Assembly (NCBI RefSeq): GCF_900167135.1
Contig: NZ_FUWZ01000003.1
Coordinates: 1,083,664-1,147,663 of the forward strand
From: Chitinophaga eiseniae
Lineage (GTDB): Bacteria; Bacteroidota; Bacteroidia; Chitinophagales; Chitinophagaceae
Direction: 5' to 3'
DNA length: 64,000 bases
The position numbers and the translations under genes are program-made. Below, one piece after another: positions 16,354 to 24,697 of the stretch (position 1 is its first letter; the number at the start of each line of letters is the position of its first letter). Under the pieces are notes generated by a model. That model was not told where the DNA came from. It ran no database searches and was given only the letters and a program-made list of their open reading frames with translations.

Positions 16354-17760
16354 TTAGTGGTTGATAAACTGTGGTCTGATCATGTTGTCAAACGTAAAGA
16401 TCTCGTCCCATTTCTCCTGTGTGATCAGCTTTTTCTCTTTCACGGCGATATCGTGCACGGACTTACCGGTTTCCAGCGCCTCGCGGGCGATGCCGGCGGA
16501 TTTCTCATATCCGAGGATCGGGTTCAGCTGGGTTACAATACCGATGCTGTTCATCACCATCTGTTTGGTATGTTCGGCATTGGCCGTAATACCCAGGATA
16601 CATTTTTCCCGAAGGGTGCGGCAGGCATTGCCCATATAGGTAATGGCGGTAAACAGTGCAAAAGAGATCACCGGTTCCATGACATTGAGCTGCAGTTGCC
16701 CTGCTTCCGCCGCCATGGTCACAGTCAGATCGGCGCCAATTACATAATAGGCGGTCTGGTTCACCACCTCCGGTATCACCGGGTTTACCTTGCCCGGCAT
16801 AATGGAAGATCCGGGCTGCATCGGCGGCAGGTTTATTTCGTTGAGGCCAGCCCGTGGCCCGGATGACAACAAACGCAGGTCATTGCATATTTTGGACACC
16901 TTCACGGCTGTGCGTTTCAGCACACCGGAAAGCTGCACATAAGCACCGGTATCATTGGTTGCCTCAATCAGGTTCTCGGCCAGCTTCAGGTCCAGCCCGG
17001 TCACCTCGCACAGGTATTGCGTCACCAGCTCCGCATATCCCTCCGGCGCATTCACACGGGTACCGATAGCGGTAGCGCCCATGTTGATCTCAGCGATCAG
17101 CCGCTTACTGCTGTCTACCCTGGAAAGCTCTTCTTTCAGGTTGATGGCAAAAGCATGGAACTCATCACCAAGGCTCATAGGCACGGCGTCCTGCAGTTGT
17201 GTACGCCCCATCTTCAGTACGTTCTGGAACTCTTTCCCCTTTGTATCAAACGCATCTGCCAGCTTGCCCAGCTCGTCTTTGTAAACGGTCAGCTTCAGGA
17301 TCAGGGCTATACGAAAAGCAGTAGGATAAGCATCGTTGGTGGACTGTGAACAGTTCACATGGTTGTTAGGGTGGCAGAATTCGTACTCCCCTTTCTGTTT
17401 GCCCATCATCTCCAGGGCCACATTGGCGATCACCTCGTTGGCATTCATATTCACGGAAGTACCGGCGCCACCTTGTATCAGATCGCTCAGGAACTGATTG
17501 TCAAACTCCCCGTTGATCACCCGGTCACTGGCCCGGATAATGTATTCTGCAATATTTTTGTCCAGCACTCCCAAATCCCGGTTGGCCATAGCCGCCGCCT
17601 TCTTCACATACCCCAGGCTCTTTACAAAAAGCGGCTCCACCTTCAGCGGTATACCGGTAATGTGAAAATTCTCCAACGCACGAAGTGTCTGAATACCATA
17701 ATACACATCCTGCGGTATCTCTTTCTCCCCCAAAAAATCGTGTTCTATTCTCTTGGACAT
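16354..17760 (-). CDS. aspA: Aspartate ammonia-lyase (aspartase)
   Basis: A 468-residue enzyme that converts L-aspartate to fumarate and ammonia. The fumarase/aspartase signature GSSIMPGKVNPVIPE, with its catalytic serine on the mobile loop, lies near 315-330. The N-terminus RIEHDFLGEKEIPQDVYYG is typical of AspA rather than FumC. The TNDAYPTAFRIA and GRTQLQDAVPMSLG regions complete the active site. It heads a leftward group with a Dcu carrier (424-bp gap) and a porin. A class II fumarase is the main alternative, disfavoured by the N-terminal and GRTQLQDAVP sequences. Confidence 0.95.
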   Translation of the reverse strand: MSKRIEHDFLGEKEIPQDVYYGIQTLRALENFHITGIPLKVEPLFVKSLGYVKKAAAMANRDLGVLDKNIAEYIIRASDRVINGEFDNQFLSDLIQGGAGTSVNMNANEVIANVALEMMGKQKGEYEFCHPNNHVNCSQSTNDAYPTAFRIALILKLTVYKDELGKLADAFDTKGKEFQNVLKMGRTQLQDAVPMSLGDEFHAFAINLKEELSRVDSSKRLIAEINMGATAIGTRVNAPEGYAELVTQYLCEVTGLDLKLAENLIEATNDTGAYVQLSGVLKRTAVKVSKICNDLRLLSSGPRAGLNEINLPPMQPGSSIMPGKVNPVIPEVVNQTAYYVIGADLTVTMAAEAGQLQLNVMEPVISFALFTAITYMGNACRTLREKCILGITANAEHTKQMVMNSIGIVTQLNPILGYEKSAGIAREALETGKSVHDIAVKEKKLITQEKWDEIFTFDNMIRPQFINH

Positions 17761-17895
17761 AAATTTTGATTTAAGGCCGGAAGTTAAACGCTTTTAGAAC
17801 AACATAATCCTCATAATTGTTGTAGTTTCATCTAAAGATTTTTCATTACACTGTTGTTCTATTCGTAAATCATAATTGGCAATTCGTAATTTCTC

Positions 17896-18999
17896 ATGAT
17901 GTTCCGCATTTCACTGGTTTGTTTTCTATTTTTAGTTTTTACCGTAAAGGCCCTCTCTGCACAACACCTGGCGCCACATTTTAATCCCCGGGAATACCAT
18001 GAACTGCTCGATCTCAGCTCCCTGCAACGGGATACGTCACTGGAACAAAGCAATGCCAAGGCACCGGAAAACTTCCGCGTCGTTTACCGTTCCCCGGAGA
18101 CTGGCCTCAAAAACCGCTGGGACTTCTGGGTCAACCGCAGCCGGGGCCTCGGCGTTATCTCCATCAGAGGCACTAACGGTACCGCCACCTCCTGGATGGA
18201 AAACTTCTACGCCGGTATGATCAGCGCCAAAGGAACACTGCAGCTAAATGACAGTACTACCTTCTCCTATAAACTGGCGGAAGACGACAAAGCGTTTGTA
18301 CATGCCGGCTGGCTGCTGGGCCTCGGCGCCATGGCGCCGGACATCGTACAACAAATTAAACACGCCTATCAGGAAGGCATACACGAATTTATTATCACCG
18401 GGCATAGTCAGGGCGGCGCTATTGCCTTCCTGGTGCGCTCCTACCTGCAATACTTCGACGGTCTGCCAAAAGACATCGTCTTTAAAACCTACTGCAGCGC
18501 GGCACCCAAACCGGGCAACCTGTTCTATGCGTATGACTATGATTACATCACCCGCGGCGGCTGGGGGCTCAGGGTGGTCAACGGACGGGACTGGGTGCCG
18601 GAAGTGCCTTTCTCCATACAGACACCCACCGACTTCAGCACCATCAACCCTTTCGCTGACATCAAAAAAGCTTTCCGCAAACAGAAATTCCCGGCACGGG
18701 TGGCACTGTCCTACATGTACGGGCGTCTCAACCGCCCCGCCAGGAAGGCCAGCCGCCGCTTTCAGCGGGTACTGGGCAAAATGGTGTACGGTCGCGTAAA
18801 AAAAGTACTGCCGGAGTATAACCGTCCCATTTTTGTCAACAGCCACAATTATACCCCGGCAGGTACGCCGGTAATTTTATACCCGGTAAAGGGATATGAT
18901 GAAAAATTTCCGTTCGACGGTAAAAATATTTTCGTGCACCACTCCATCGATGCATACCGGTGGGCGCTCGATCACATATACCCTGCCGGCGGGCATTAG
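17896..18999 (+). CDS. Secreted class 3 (fungal-type) lipase family protein
   Basis: 367 residues with a signal peptide (about 1-22, ending ALSAQ). The nucleophile elbow is ITGHSQGGAIA with Ser171. The oxyanion strand GVISIRGT and the acidic and basic partners (for example D in YDYDY or NGRDWVPEVPF, and H in VHHSIDAYRWAL) fit the lipase_3 fold. It should hydrolyse esters outside the cytoplasm; substrate unknown. It is divergent from aspA and its stop overlaps by 4 nt the stop of the convergent Tudor-like gene. Confidence 0.88.
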   Translation: MMFRISLVCFLFLVFTVKALSAQHLAPHFNPREYHELLDLSSLQRDTSLEQSNAKAPENFRVVYRSPETGLKNRWDFWVNRSRGLGVISIRGTNGTATSWMENFYAGMISAKGTLQLNDSTTFSYKLAEDDKAFVHAGWLLGLGAMAPDIVQQIKHAYQEGIHEFIITGHSQGGAIAFLVRSYLQYFDGLPKDIVFKTYCSAAPKPGNLFYAYDYDYITRGGWGLRVVNGRDWVPEVPFSIQTPTDFSTINPFADIKKAFRKQKFPARVALSYMYGRLNRPARKASRRFQRVLGKMVYGRVKKVLPEYNRPIFVNSHNYTPAGTPVILYPVKGYDEKFPFDGKNIFVHHSIDAYRWALDHIYPAGGH

Positions 19000-19538
19000 T
19001 CGTTACCGCCCTTTTCGCCGGTAAACCAATGTTCTTTATCCCTGAACAATACGTTGAAAGTAGTGAGCGATCCGTAAATACGGGTGATATACTGCTGCAG
19101 GTTGATCTTCTCTTCGTCTGTCAGCACCTTATGGCTGTTGATATTCTGCTCCAGCACCCGTAACCGGTCGCGCAGCATCACGATCTTGTGAAAAAATGTT
19201 TCGATTGGCACTTCTTTCGCTTTCAGGGTAGAATCGCCCGGTTGCAGCACCATCGTACCGTTCCGCCAGCGATCGCCCAGCGGCACCACCTCTGTTATAC
19301 CGCCCCATAAACGCAGTATCTTCAGTAAAGACGTTTCCATGTCCGATACCGTTTCCACTTCAGCCGTCTGGTTTTCGGCGACCAGCACCTCAAACAGCGG
19401 GTCTGTTTTGTCGATCATTTTGATACCATGGTCCATAAAAGTGACGCGGTACTGTGCGTATTTAACGCCTACAATAACGCCCGGTCCAAAATGTGCGTGC
19501 TGTACCCTTGAACCCACGCCCAGTGTCAGTTCTTCCAT
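18996..19538 (-). CDS. Hypothetical protein with N-terminal Tudor/KOW-like segment
   Basis: 180 residues, soluble. The N-terminus GVGSRVQHAHFGPGVIVGVK resembles the small SH3/Tudor module seen at the C-terminus of UvrD/PcrA helicases and in CarD-like proteins (G-x2-V-x-H-x-x-FGxGxV). The rest is a helical domain with ETFFHKIVMLRDRLRVLEQNIN and a predicted coiled-coil tendency. It may bind nucleic acid or polymerase, but this is inference from one motif. A good promoter lies just upstream, partly inside a long repeat arm. It converges on the lipase gene with a 4-nt overlap of the stop codons. Confidence 0.7.
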   Translation of the reverse strand: MEELTLGVGSRVQHAHFGPGVIVGVKYAQYRVTFMDHGIKMIDKTDPLFEVLVAENQTAEVETVSDMETSLLKILRLWGGITEVVPLGDRWRNGTMVLQPGDSTLKAKEVPIETFFHKIVMLRDRLRVLEQNINSHKVLTDEEKINLQQYITRIYGSLTTFNVLFRDKEHWFTGEKGGND

Positions 19539-19557
19539 GTGTTGCTATTTTTGGTAT

Positions 19558-19589
19558 CAAACTTAATACTTTCACGCAAAGCGCGCAAA
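19558..19589 (-). promoter_or_regulatory. Promoter of the Tudor-like gene, -33 box inside a repeat arm
   Basis: On the minus strand TTTG (19586-19589), 20 nt, then TAAGTTTG (19558-19565), matching the Bacteroidota promoter consensus. The -33 TTTG belongs to the left arm of long inverted repeat copy 4. The expected leader is about 13-15 nt. Confidence 0.5.
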
Positions 19590-19740
19590 GATTTGATAAA
19601 GAGATTACGTTTTGAAATAAATTAAGAACGCAAAGGATCGAAGGCTATATTTTATCGTCGACATTAGTTGAATAACAAAATATGGTCGTCGACCCTTTGC
19701 GTTCTTTATCTATTTATCAAATCTTTGCGCGCTTTGCGTG
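19573..19740. repeat. Long inverted repeat, copy 4 (CGCAAAG family)
   Basis: Outer arms 19573-19600 and 19713-19740 are perfect 28-bp inverted copies beginning CACGCAAAGCGCGCAAAG. Inside, AGAACGCAAAGG (from about 19625) pairs with CCTTTGCGTTCT (to about 19705), and TCGTCGAC occurs twice (19655-19662, 19686-19693). The right arm encodes the last ten residues of the MocR protein and abuts its stop; the left arm contributes a promoter element to the Tudor-like gene. Confidence 0.93.
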
Positions 19741-21200
19741 AGCACTTTTTCAAGGATACCCACCGCTTTCGTCAGTTCCCTGTTGTTCAGCGACGCGAAG
19801 CCAAACCGGATGGCGTTCAGTGATGTTGTGCCGTGCCCATACTGTTCCCCGTTGCTCATCAGGAGGCCCATGGAAGCAGCCTTCACGGCCACCTGTGTCA
19901 ATGGGTATCGTTTGTGGAAGGTAAGCCAGGTGGCCATGCCACCAGCAGGTTCGGTAAAGCGTACCTTGTCACCCAGGCGGTTTTGCAGCAGTTGCGTGAG
20001 CTGATCGCGCCGCTCATGATACAGCTTGTTCGATTTTTTCAGGTGCCGGTCGATGGTCCCGTCGGCCAGGAGGGCCGCCAGTGTTTCTTCCGGGAGGTTG
20101 TCTCCCTGGAGGTCCATCAGTTTGCGCAGCCTGGCCATTTCTTCGAGGAACGGCGCCGGGGCCACGAGGAAGCCGCTGCGGATGGAGAGCCCGAGCAGTT
20201 TGGTAAAAGAACCTACGTAGATCACGTTGCCGCCATGGTCTCCACTGGCCAGCGGCAATATGGGCGCAGAACTGTAATGATAATCGTAGTCGTAATCATC
20301 TTCCAGCACGGCCAGCCGGTGGGTGCGGATAACGTCCAGCAGCCGCATTCTGCGTTCTGCGCTGAGCGTAACCGTTGTTGGGTGGTGATGGTGCGGGATC
20401 ACATACAGCATCTTCACTTTATGGGCACGGCACAGCCTTCCTACTGCTTCCACATCGATGCCCTCTGCGTCTGTGGGCACGCGCAACAGGCGGGCGCCCA
20501 GCTGTTCAAAGCACAGGTCGGCATAAAAATAATTGGGGCTGCCCACGATCACGTAGTCCCCTTTCTTCAGCAGCATGGCGGCGGTCAGGTAGATGGCCAT
20601 CTGTGCACCCCGGGTAGTCATTACATTGTCGGCCGACAGCGAAAGGCCGCGCGTATACGTCAGGTAATGCACCAGCTGCTGCCGCAGGTGCAGGCTGCCC
20701 ATCGCAGAACCATAGGTGAGCCGCTGGTGATAGCGCGGCCGGCGGACCAGCGCACGGCTCTCTTTCATCCACGCTTCCAGCGGCGCCTCCCGCATATCGG
20801 CAAAACCATCGTTGATGATCAGCTGACCGGGCTGTAGCCGGTCGTAGCGGGAAGTGACCACAGATGGAATACGGTTAAAAGAAAACCCCGGCCCCGCGGT
20901 ATACGGAGATGCCGGCGCCTGAAAGGAACGAGGCTTGACATCCGGCAGGTTGGTCGCAACCATCACACCCTTTCTCGGAAGGGCGGTGGCCCAGTCCTGG
21001 CTCACCAGTTCGTCGTATGCCGCTACCACCGTCTTACGGTGCAGGCCTAACTGTAACGCCAGTACACGGCTGCCGGGCAACAACAGCCCCGGCTTCAGCA
21101 CACCTTCCCTGATCAGGCTGGCAAAGCGGTTCGCAATCTGCTGATATACCGGTTGCCGCGCCTCCCGGTCGATAGCGATCAGTGTTTTATATGGTAGCAT
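19710..21200 (-). CDS. MocR/PdxR-family transcriptional regulator (GntR HTH + aminotransferase fold)
   Basis: 496 residues. A GntR winged helix (about 15-80: PVYQQIANRFASLIREGVL, LPGSRVLALQLGLHRKTVV) is joined by a linker to a class I aminotransferase domain with PLP-binding K334 in YVGSFTKLLGLS. Such proteins sense PLP or amino-compound adducts and often control pyridoxal or amino-acid genes. It is divergently transcribed from an AhpD-like and a GNAT gene, with three CTGGACTA sites between, so it probably controls these and itself. Its final residues (LTQSAQRFDK) come from the right arm of a long inverted repeat. Confidence 0.93.
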   Translation of the reverse strand: MLPYKTLIAIDREARQPVYQQIANRFASLIREGVLKPGLLLPGSRVLALQLGLHRKTVVAAYDELVSQDWATALPRKGVMVATNLPDVKPRSFQAPASPYTAGPGFSFNRIPSVVTSRYDRLQPGQLIINDGFADMREAPLEAWMKESRALVRRPRYHQRLTYGSAMGSLHLRQQLVHYLTYTRGLSLSADNVMTTRGAQMAIYLTAAMLLKKGDYVIVGSPNYFYADLCFEQLGARLLRVPTDAEGIDVEAVGRLCRAHKVKMLYVIPHHHHPTTVTLSAERRMRLLDVIRTHRLAVLEDDYDYDYHYSSAPILPLASGDHGGNVIYVGSFTKLLGLSIRSGFLVAPAPFLEEMARLRKLMDLQGDNLPEETLAALLADGTIDRHLKKSNKLYHERRDQLTQLLQNRLGDKVRFTEPAGGMATWLTFHKRYPLTQVAVKAASMGLLMSNGEQYGHGTTSLNAIRFGFASLNNRELTKAVGILEKVLTQSAQRFDK

Positions 21201-21245
21201 CTGGACTATTGATCGATTTAAATCTGGACTACATGAATAGTCCAG
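21201..21245. promoter_or_regulatory. Putative MocR operator: three CTGGACTA sites
   Basis: CTGGACTA occurs as a direct repeat at 21201-21208 and 21224-21231 (23-bp period, about two helical turns) and inverted as TAGTCCAG at 21238-21245. The third site overlaps the predicted start of mocR transcription, consistent with autoregulation. All three are upstream of the divergent AhpD-like gene. Direct repeats plus an inverted site are a common MocR operator layout. Confidence 0.75.
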
Positions 21246-21246
21246 G

Positions 21247-21278
21247 CAAAACTAATTTTACAGTATCAATAATGCAAA
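21247..21278 (-). promoter_or_regulatory. Promoter of the MocR regulator
   Basis: On the minus strand TTTG (21275-21278), 20 nt, TAGTTTTG (21247-21254), a full match to the Bacteroidota promoter. The predicted start point falls in the inverted CTGGACTA site. On the plus strand TAATTTTA (21253-21260) may be the weaker promoter of the divergent gene. Confidence 0.6.
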
Positions 21279-21288
21279 AACAATCGTG

Positions 21289-21750
21289 ATGAAAGAAAGA
21301 TTTTTTATGCAGGAGGTGCAGCCGGAAGCCTTCAAAACGATGGTGGCGATGGACAAATACACGACCACCACCAACGTGTCCCCGTTACACCGCGAGATGA
21401 TCAAAGTAAGGGCTTCGCAGCTCAACGGCTGCGCCTATTGCCTCGACAAGCACGCTGCCGACGCCCGTAAACTCGGGGAAACCACAGAGCGTCAATTGTT
21501 ACTCAATGCATGGCGTGAATCGCCACAGTTCACCGAAGAAGAGAGGATCATACTGGCCATGACAGATGAAGTGACCTTTATCAGTGAACAGGGGCTGACG
21601 GAGGAGACTTACAACAAAGCGTTGGCCTGCTTCGGCATGGAAACCACCGCTCAACTGCTGATGCATATTATTTGTATTAATGCCTGGAACCGTATCGGGA
21701 TAGCTACCCGCCGGATACCGGGCCAACATTATCCAACAACCGCCAAATGA
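21289..21750 (+). CDS. Carboxymuconolactone decarboxylase (AhpD-like) family protein
   Basis: 153 residues with the AhpD core: MIKVRASQLNGCAYCLDKH, including redox pair C48/C51 and H55, as in alkylhydroperoxidase-like members. A role in peroxide reduction or thiol redox is known for AhpD; the substrate here is unknown. ATG 21289 is chosen over GTG 21286. The gene overlaps the next one by ATGA (translational coupling) and is divergent from a MocR regulator whose sites lie in its promoter. Confidence 0.92.
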   Translation: MKERFFMQEVQPEAFKTMVAMDKYTTTTNVSPLHREMIKVRASQLNGCAYCLDKHAADARKLGETTERQLLLNAWRESPQFTEEERIILAMTDEVTFISEQGLTEETYNKALACFGMETTAQLLMHIICINAWNRIGIATRRIPGQHYPTTAK

Positions 21751-22178
21751 GAACAGTAAGAACAGCCGTCACCGACGCCGAAATACTGGCCTGCCGCGAG
21801 GTCATCCTCTCCCTACGCCCGCATATAGCGCCTGAAAGAGTGCTGCCGCAGATACGGGAAATGCAGTTGGAAGGCTACCATCTTCTGTATTTAACAGCAG
21901 ACGATGATCCTTCAAAAGTAGCCGCTATAGCAGGTTACCGGCACAAACATAATCTCCATAGCGGCCGCTTTATTTATATCGATGACCTGGCCACCCATCC
22001 CTCCTGCCGCGCGCAGGGCTATGCCACGCTGCTGCTGTATTACATCCGGGAGATCGCAAAAGAAGAGGGACTCTCTATTATACAGCTGGATTCCGGGCAC
22101 GGCCTGTGGCCGGCACACCGGCTGTATCATGAACAGGGCTTCTATATCTCAGCCCATCACTTCACGCAGGTGGTATAA
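21747..22178 (+). CDS. GNAT-family N-acetyltransferase
   Basis: 143 residues with the GNAT fold: beta4 YIDDLATHPSCRAQGYATLLL, holding the acetyl-CoA pyrophosphate loop (R-x-x-G-x-A), and a C-terminal LYHEQGFYISAHHF. The substrate cannot be predicted. It overlaps the AhpD-like gene by 4 nt (ATGA), so both should be made from one mRNA under MocR control. Confidence 0.9.
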   Translation: MRTVRTAVTDAEILACREVILSLRPHIAPERVLPQIREMQLEGYHLLYLTADDDPSKVAAIAGYRHKHNLHSGRFIYIDDLATHPSCRAQGYATLLLYYIREIAKEEGLSIIQLDSGHGLWPAHRLYHEQGFYISAHHFTQVV

Positions 22179-22183
22179 AAAAA

Positions 22184-22209
22184 GCAGCGAAGACAGGTGT
22201 CTTCGCTGC
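22184..22209 (-). terminator. Rho-independent terminator between convergent genes
   Basis: An 11-bp stem (22184-22194 against 22199-22209) with a 4-nt loop. On the minus strand it is followed by seven T residues, so it mainly ends the 401-residue gene. The T-run is poor in the plus direction for the GNAT gene. Confidence 0.85.
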
Positions 22210-22232
22210 ATAAAAACATCACAACAAAAAAA

Positions 22233-23438
22233 CTATTCCTTTACCTTATTCAGGAAAAATGATAGCTTGAACAATAGCTCATCCTGAAGGCCTGCTCTCA
22301 GTTTAGCCTCATCGTCGGTGATACCCAGGCGGCGCAGCCGCTGATAGTAGACGTAAGAACCGCCGATGAGCTCCAGGCATTCCTGTATCTTGCGCTGCAC
22401 CTCTGCTTCTTTGGTGCGCTTCTCATATTCTTTTTTAGTCAGTATTTTATCCACAAAGTAGAAGTTGTCTTTGTCTTCCACCCATTTATTGCCTTCGCGA
22501 TGCTGTGGCTTATACACTTCAAGATAACAATTATCCAGCTTTAAAACATCACCAAATTCTGCCCGTATATCGATTACCGTCGGTTTTTCCGCTGCAGGGT
22601 TGGCTAACCGTTTTTTGATGTGGTTGCTGATCTCCACGCCCAGCCCGTCGCTGCTCATAAGAATCTGGTTCAGCTCGGAAAACTCCAGCCCGATGGTGAT
22701 ACGGGTATATCCCCTGCCGCTTTTTATTTTACCAAAAAGGCTGGGCGTCGTGTGTTCATCAAAGATGATGTCTTCCACCTGCACCTTGGTAATGGTTTTA
22801 TAGTCGGGCTTGTAGCCTTCTTCCGCCGGGGTGGGACGTTTGTTCACCAGCCGCGCTGTTTCCTGGCGGCGGCTGTGCTGGATATAATCATCGATGAAAC
22901 GCAGCTCATGTTTTTTGAGCTTGGCGTATAACTCATGATGAGAATAATTGTTCATCTTGCTCAACAGGGCAAGGTCATTCCAGCTGTGGAAGTGCTGCAT
23001 TTTTTTCAGTTCTTCCAGGATATCTGCTGCCGCCATGTTGCGACGGTAATATAATTCTCCTATCAGAAAGAGGGCGTATTCCTGCGCCGGATAACCCAGT
23101 TCGGGCAATACGTCGTAAGGGCTGCGCTTCTGGTCACGCGCCTGCTCCAGCAGTTCCACGTCGGACATTACCGGGGCCAGCAGGTACTTTCGGGCGGCCG
23201 ACCGTAATTTCTTGCTCACATAATCCAACAGCTGGTCACTCACCTGGCTGTGATGTACAAAGTCATGCAGAATCTGTACAAAGCGGCGCGATGTAGGTAA
23301 TCCAAACTGTGTGAGAATATCATTTTCCAGGTCCAGCACCTCCTCTTTCGCAGGCTCCTCTTTGCCAGGTTTTACCTTCTGCTCCATCTGCTGGTAACGC
23401 TGATAATACTCCTGTAACTTCAATTTAAGCTGATCCAT
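22233..23438 (-). CDS. Conserved-looking protein of unknown function, 401 aa
   Basis: I do not recognise a family. The protein is soluble, highly charged and mostly helical in its first half (residues 1-200, with DQLKLKLQEYYQRYQQMEQK as a possible coiled coil). It has a mixed middle part (KTITKVQVEDIIFDEHTTP, then GYTRITIGLEFSELN) and a Lys/Glu-rich helical C-terminus. There is no signal peptide or membrane segment. Codon use matches neighbouring genes and strong expression signals flank it (a promoter at 23655-23685, a terminator at 22184-22209), so the gene looks real. Its predicted 5' leader is about 210 nt. Confidence 0.8.
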   Translation of the reverse strand: MDQLKLKLQEYYQRYQQMEQKVKPGKEEPAKEEVLDLENDILTQFGLPTSRRFVQILHDFVHHSQVSDQLLDYVSKKLRSAARKYLLAPVMSDVELLEQARDQKRSPYDVLPELGYPAQEYALFLIGELYYRRNMAAADILEELKKMQHFHSWNDLALLSKMNNYSHHELYAKLKKHELRFIDDYIQHSRRQETARLVNKRPTPAEEGYKPDYKTITKVQVEDIIFDEHTTPSLFGKIKSGRGYTRITIGLEFSELNQILMSSDGLGVEISNHIKKRLANPAAEKPTVIDIRAEFGDVLKLDNCYLEVYKPQHREGNKWVEDKDNFYFVDKILTKKEYEKRTKEAEVQRKIQECLELIGGSYVYYQRLRRLGITDDEAKLRAGLQDELLFKLSFFLNKVKE

Positions 23439-23825
23439 AATATATATACAATTAATTATTAAACGATTTTAACTTTCTTATGGCCGGGTCCGGGGAGTTT
23501 TGTCATTTTTCCATCGTTTTGCCATCCGGGCTAACATATCTCTCCCCTGTGGACAGCGAACAGCCTGAAATAAGCCTGCTCTGTGTGGCCATCAACCAAA
23601 CATTCTGTTGACTTTCAACAACTTGATAAAATGGGAATTATAATGGGAAGTGCGCAAAGATACGCCTTTTAATACAGCACGCAAAGCCTCAAAACGCCAT
23701 CTGGTGCGGATTACATTAGTATATAATAACAAGCATCGGCGGGATAAAATGTACTGCAATGATTATCATATCACTCCCTGTTTTTTCATGATATATAACT
23801 TTCTGAAAAAAAATTTCGAAAAGTA
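23439..23825. other. Long leader/intergenic region upstream of the 401-aa gene
   Basis: No gene seen. It contains a minus-strand promoter (23655-23685) and, in the predicted leader, an imperfect hairpin GTTGA/TCAAC near 23603-23620. The part nearest tRNA-His is AT-rich. Two TGGGA words 12 nt apart occur at about 23630-23650 (see rejected items). Confidence 0.5.
23655..23685 (-). promoter_or_regulatory. Promoter, minus strand, for the 401-aa gene
   Basis: TTTG (23682-23685), 19 nt, TATCTTTG (23655-23662) on the minus strand: a full match to the Bacteroidota consensus. The predicted start at about 23648 gives a 210-nt leader before ATG 23438. Confidence 0.55.
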
Positions 23826-23858
23826 TTTGGAATTTAAAAAAGCTTTGTGTTATCTTTG
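23826..23858 (+). promoter_or_regulatory. Promoter of tRNA-His
   Basis: TTTG (23826-23829), 21 nt, TATCTTTG (23851-23858). Both boxes match the consensus. They lie about 40 nt before the tRNA, which fits a tRNA precursor with a short 5' leader. Confidence 0.7.
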
Positions 23859-23900
23859 CACTCCCAACAACGAAATAACACACGCTGGAAGGGACAAAAC

Positions 23901-23975
23901 GGTGGTTGTAGCTCAGTTGGTTAGAGCATCAGATTGTGGTTCTGAGGGTCGGGGGTTCGAGACCCCTCAATCACC
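23901..23975 (+). tRNA. tRNA-His (anticodon GTG)
   Basis: A full cloverleaf: acceptor GTGGTTG (23902-23908) pairs with CAATCAC (23968-23974); D-arm GCTC/GAGC; anticodon arm TCAGA-TTGTGGT-TCTGA; T-arm GGGGG-TTCGAGA-CCCCT. The anticodon is GTG. G at 23901 is the extra G-1 typical of tRNA-His, facing discriminator C 23975. CCA is not encoded. A promoter and a terminator frame the gene. Confidence 0.97.
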
Positions 23976-23983
23976 CGAAAATG

Positions 23984-24013
23984 AAAAAGGCTTCTTACAC
24001 AGAAGCCTTTTTT
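23984..24013 (+). terminator. Terminator of tRNA-His
   Basis: A 12-bp stem (23984-23995 against 24001-24012) with a 5-nt loop followed by T residues, directly after the tRNA. Confidence 0.9.
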
Positions 24014-24109
24014 CGTTTTATAATGTTTTATTTTTTTTGATGCTTTCGATAGAGAAATTTCAATAGAGGGAGAGTATCTTCGCAACATTGTAAATAACAT
24101 TTCCATTCA

Positions 24110-24685
24110 ATGAATTATCTGCTTCCCATTATAGCCTCCTGTCTGATACCCGTTGTCACAGCCCTGCTGGGTTGGTTTATCCATCACCTGGCCGCGCACA
24201 CGTTCTTCACCAGCATTCTTCCGAAACGGCAACAGGCCCTGGCACAACAACTGGGTGCTTTCGCAGGACAGCAGCTTTCCTTCAGCACCATCAAATCCAA
24301 ACTGACAGATCCTGAAAAAATAAAAAATATTATTCCGCTGGTAGAAGCGCATCTCGATACTTTCCTCCGGGAGAAACTGCCTAAAGCCATGCCGGTCCTC
24401 TCCATGTTCATCGGCGACAGCATCGTGAACCAGATCAAATCACATCTCGTGGCAGAACTCGATACCCTGTTCCCCGTGATGATCAGTCAGTATCTCGACA
24501 ATGTAGAGAAAGACCTGAACATCGAAAAAATGGTAGCCGATAAAGTAGCCGGTATCTCCGCAGAACAACTGCAACAAATCAGTCAGCAAATGCTGGGAGA
24601 CGGAATTGCCAAATTTAAACTACTGGGCGCCCTCACAGGCTTCTGTTGCGGCCTTCTGGCGTTGATACTCCTGTTTATTTTTTAA
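24110..24685 (+). CDS. DUF445 family membrane protein
   Basis: 191 residues. An N-terminal transmembrane helix (about 3-28) and a C-terminal one (about 169-190) bracket a helical domain with ILPKRQQALAQQLGAFAGQQL and VEAHLDTFLREKLPKAMPVL, the DUF445 pattern. Length is at the short end of the family. Role unknown; other members are inner-membrane proteins. A GC-rich hairpin at 24698-24723 follows the stop but lacks a clear T-run. Confidence 0.8.
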   Translation: MNYLLPIIASCLIPVVTALLGWFIHHLAAHTFFTSILPKRQQALAQQLGAFAGQQLSFSTIKSKLTDPEKIKNIIPLVEAHLDTFLREKLPKAMPVLSMFIGDSIVNQIKSHLVAELDTLFPVMISQYLDNVEKDLNIEKMVADKVAGISAEQLQQISQQMLGDGIAKFKLLGALTGFCCGLLALILLFIF

Positions 24686-24697
24686 TCGCCCTGTTTA

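Noticed and set aside
23628..23650. Possible MraZ boxes (two TGGGA words)
   Set aside because: Spacing is 12 nt rather than 10, only two words occur, and no mra or fts genes are near.
23901..24013. tRNA-His as an integration site for a genomic island
   Set aside because: No integrase and no repeated tRNA 3' end were found downstream; neighbouring genes look like core genes.
23650..24066. 138-codon frame running through tRNA-His
   Set aside because: It crosses a clear tRNA and its terminator; not coding.
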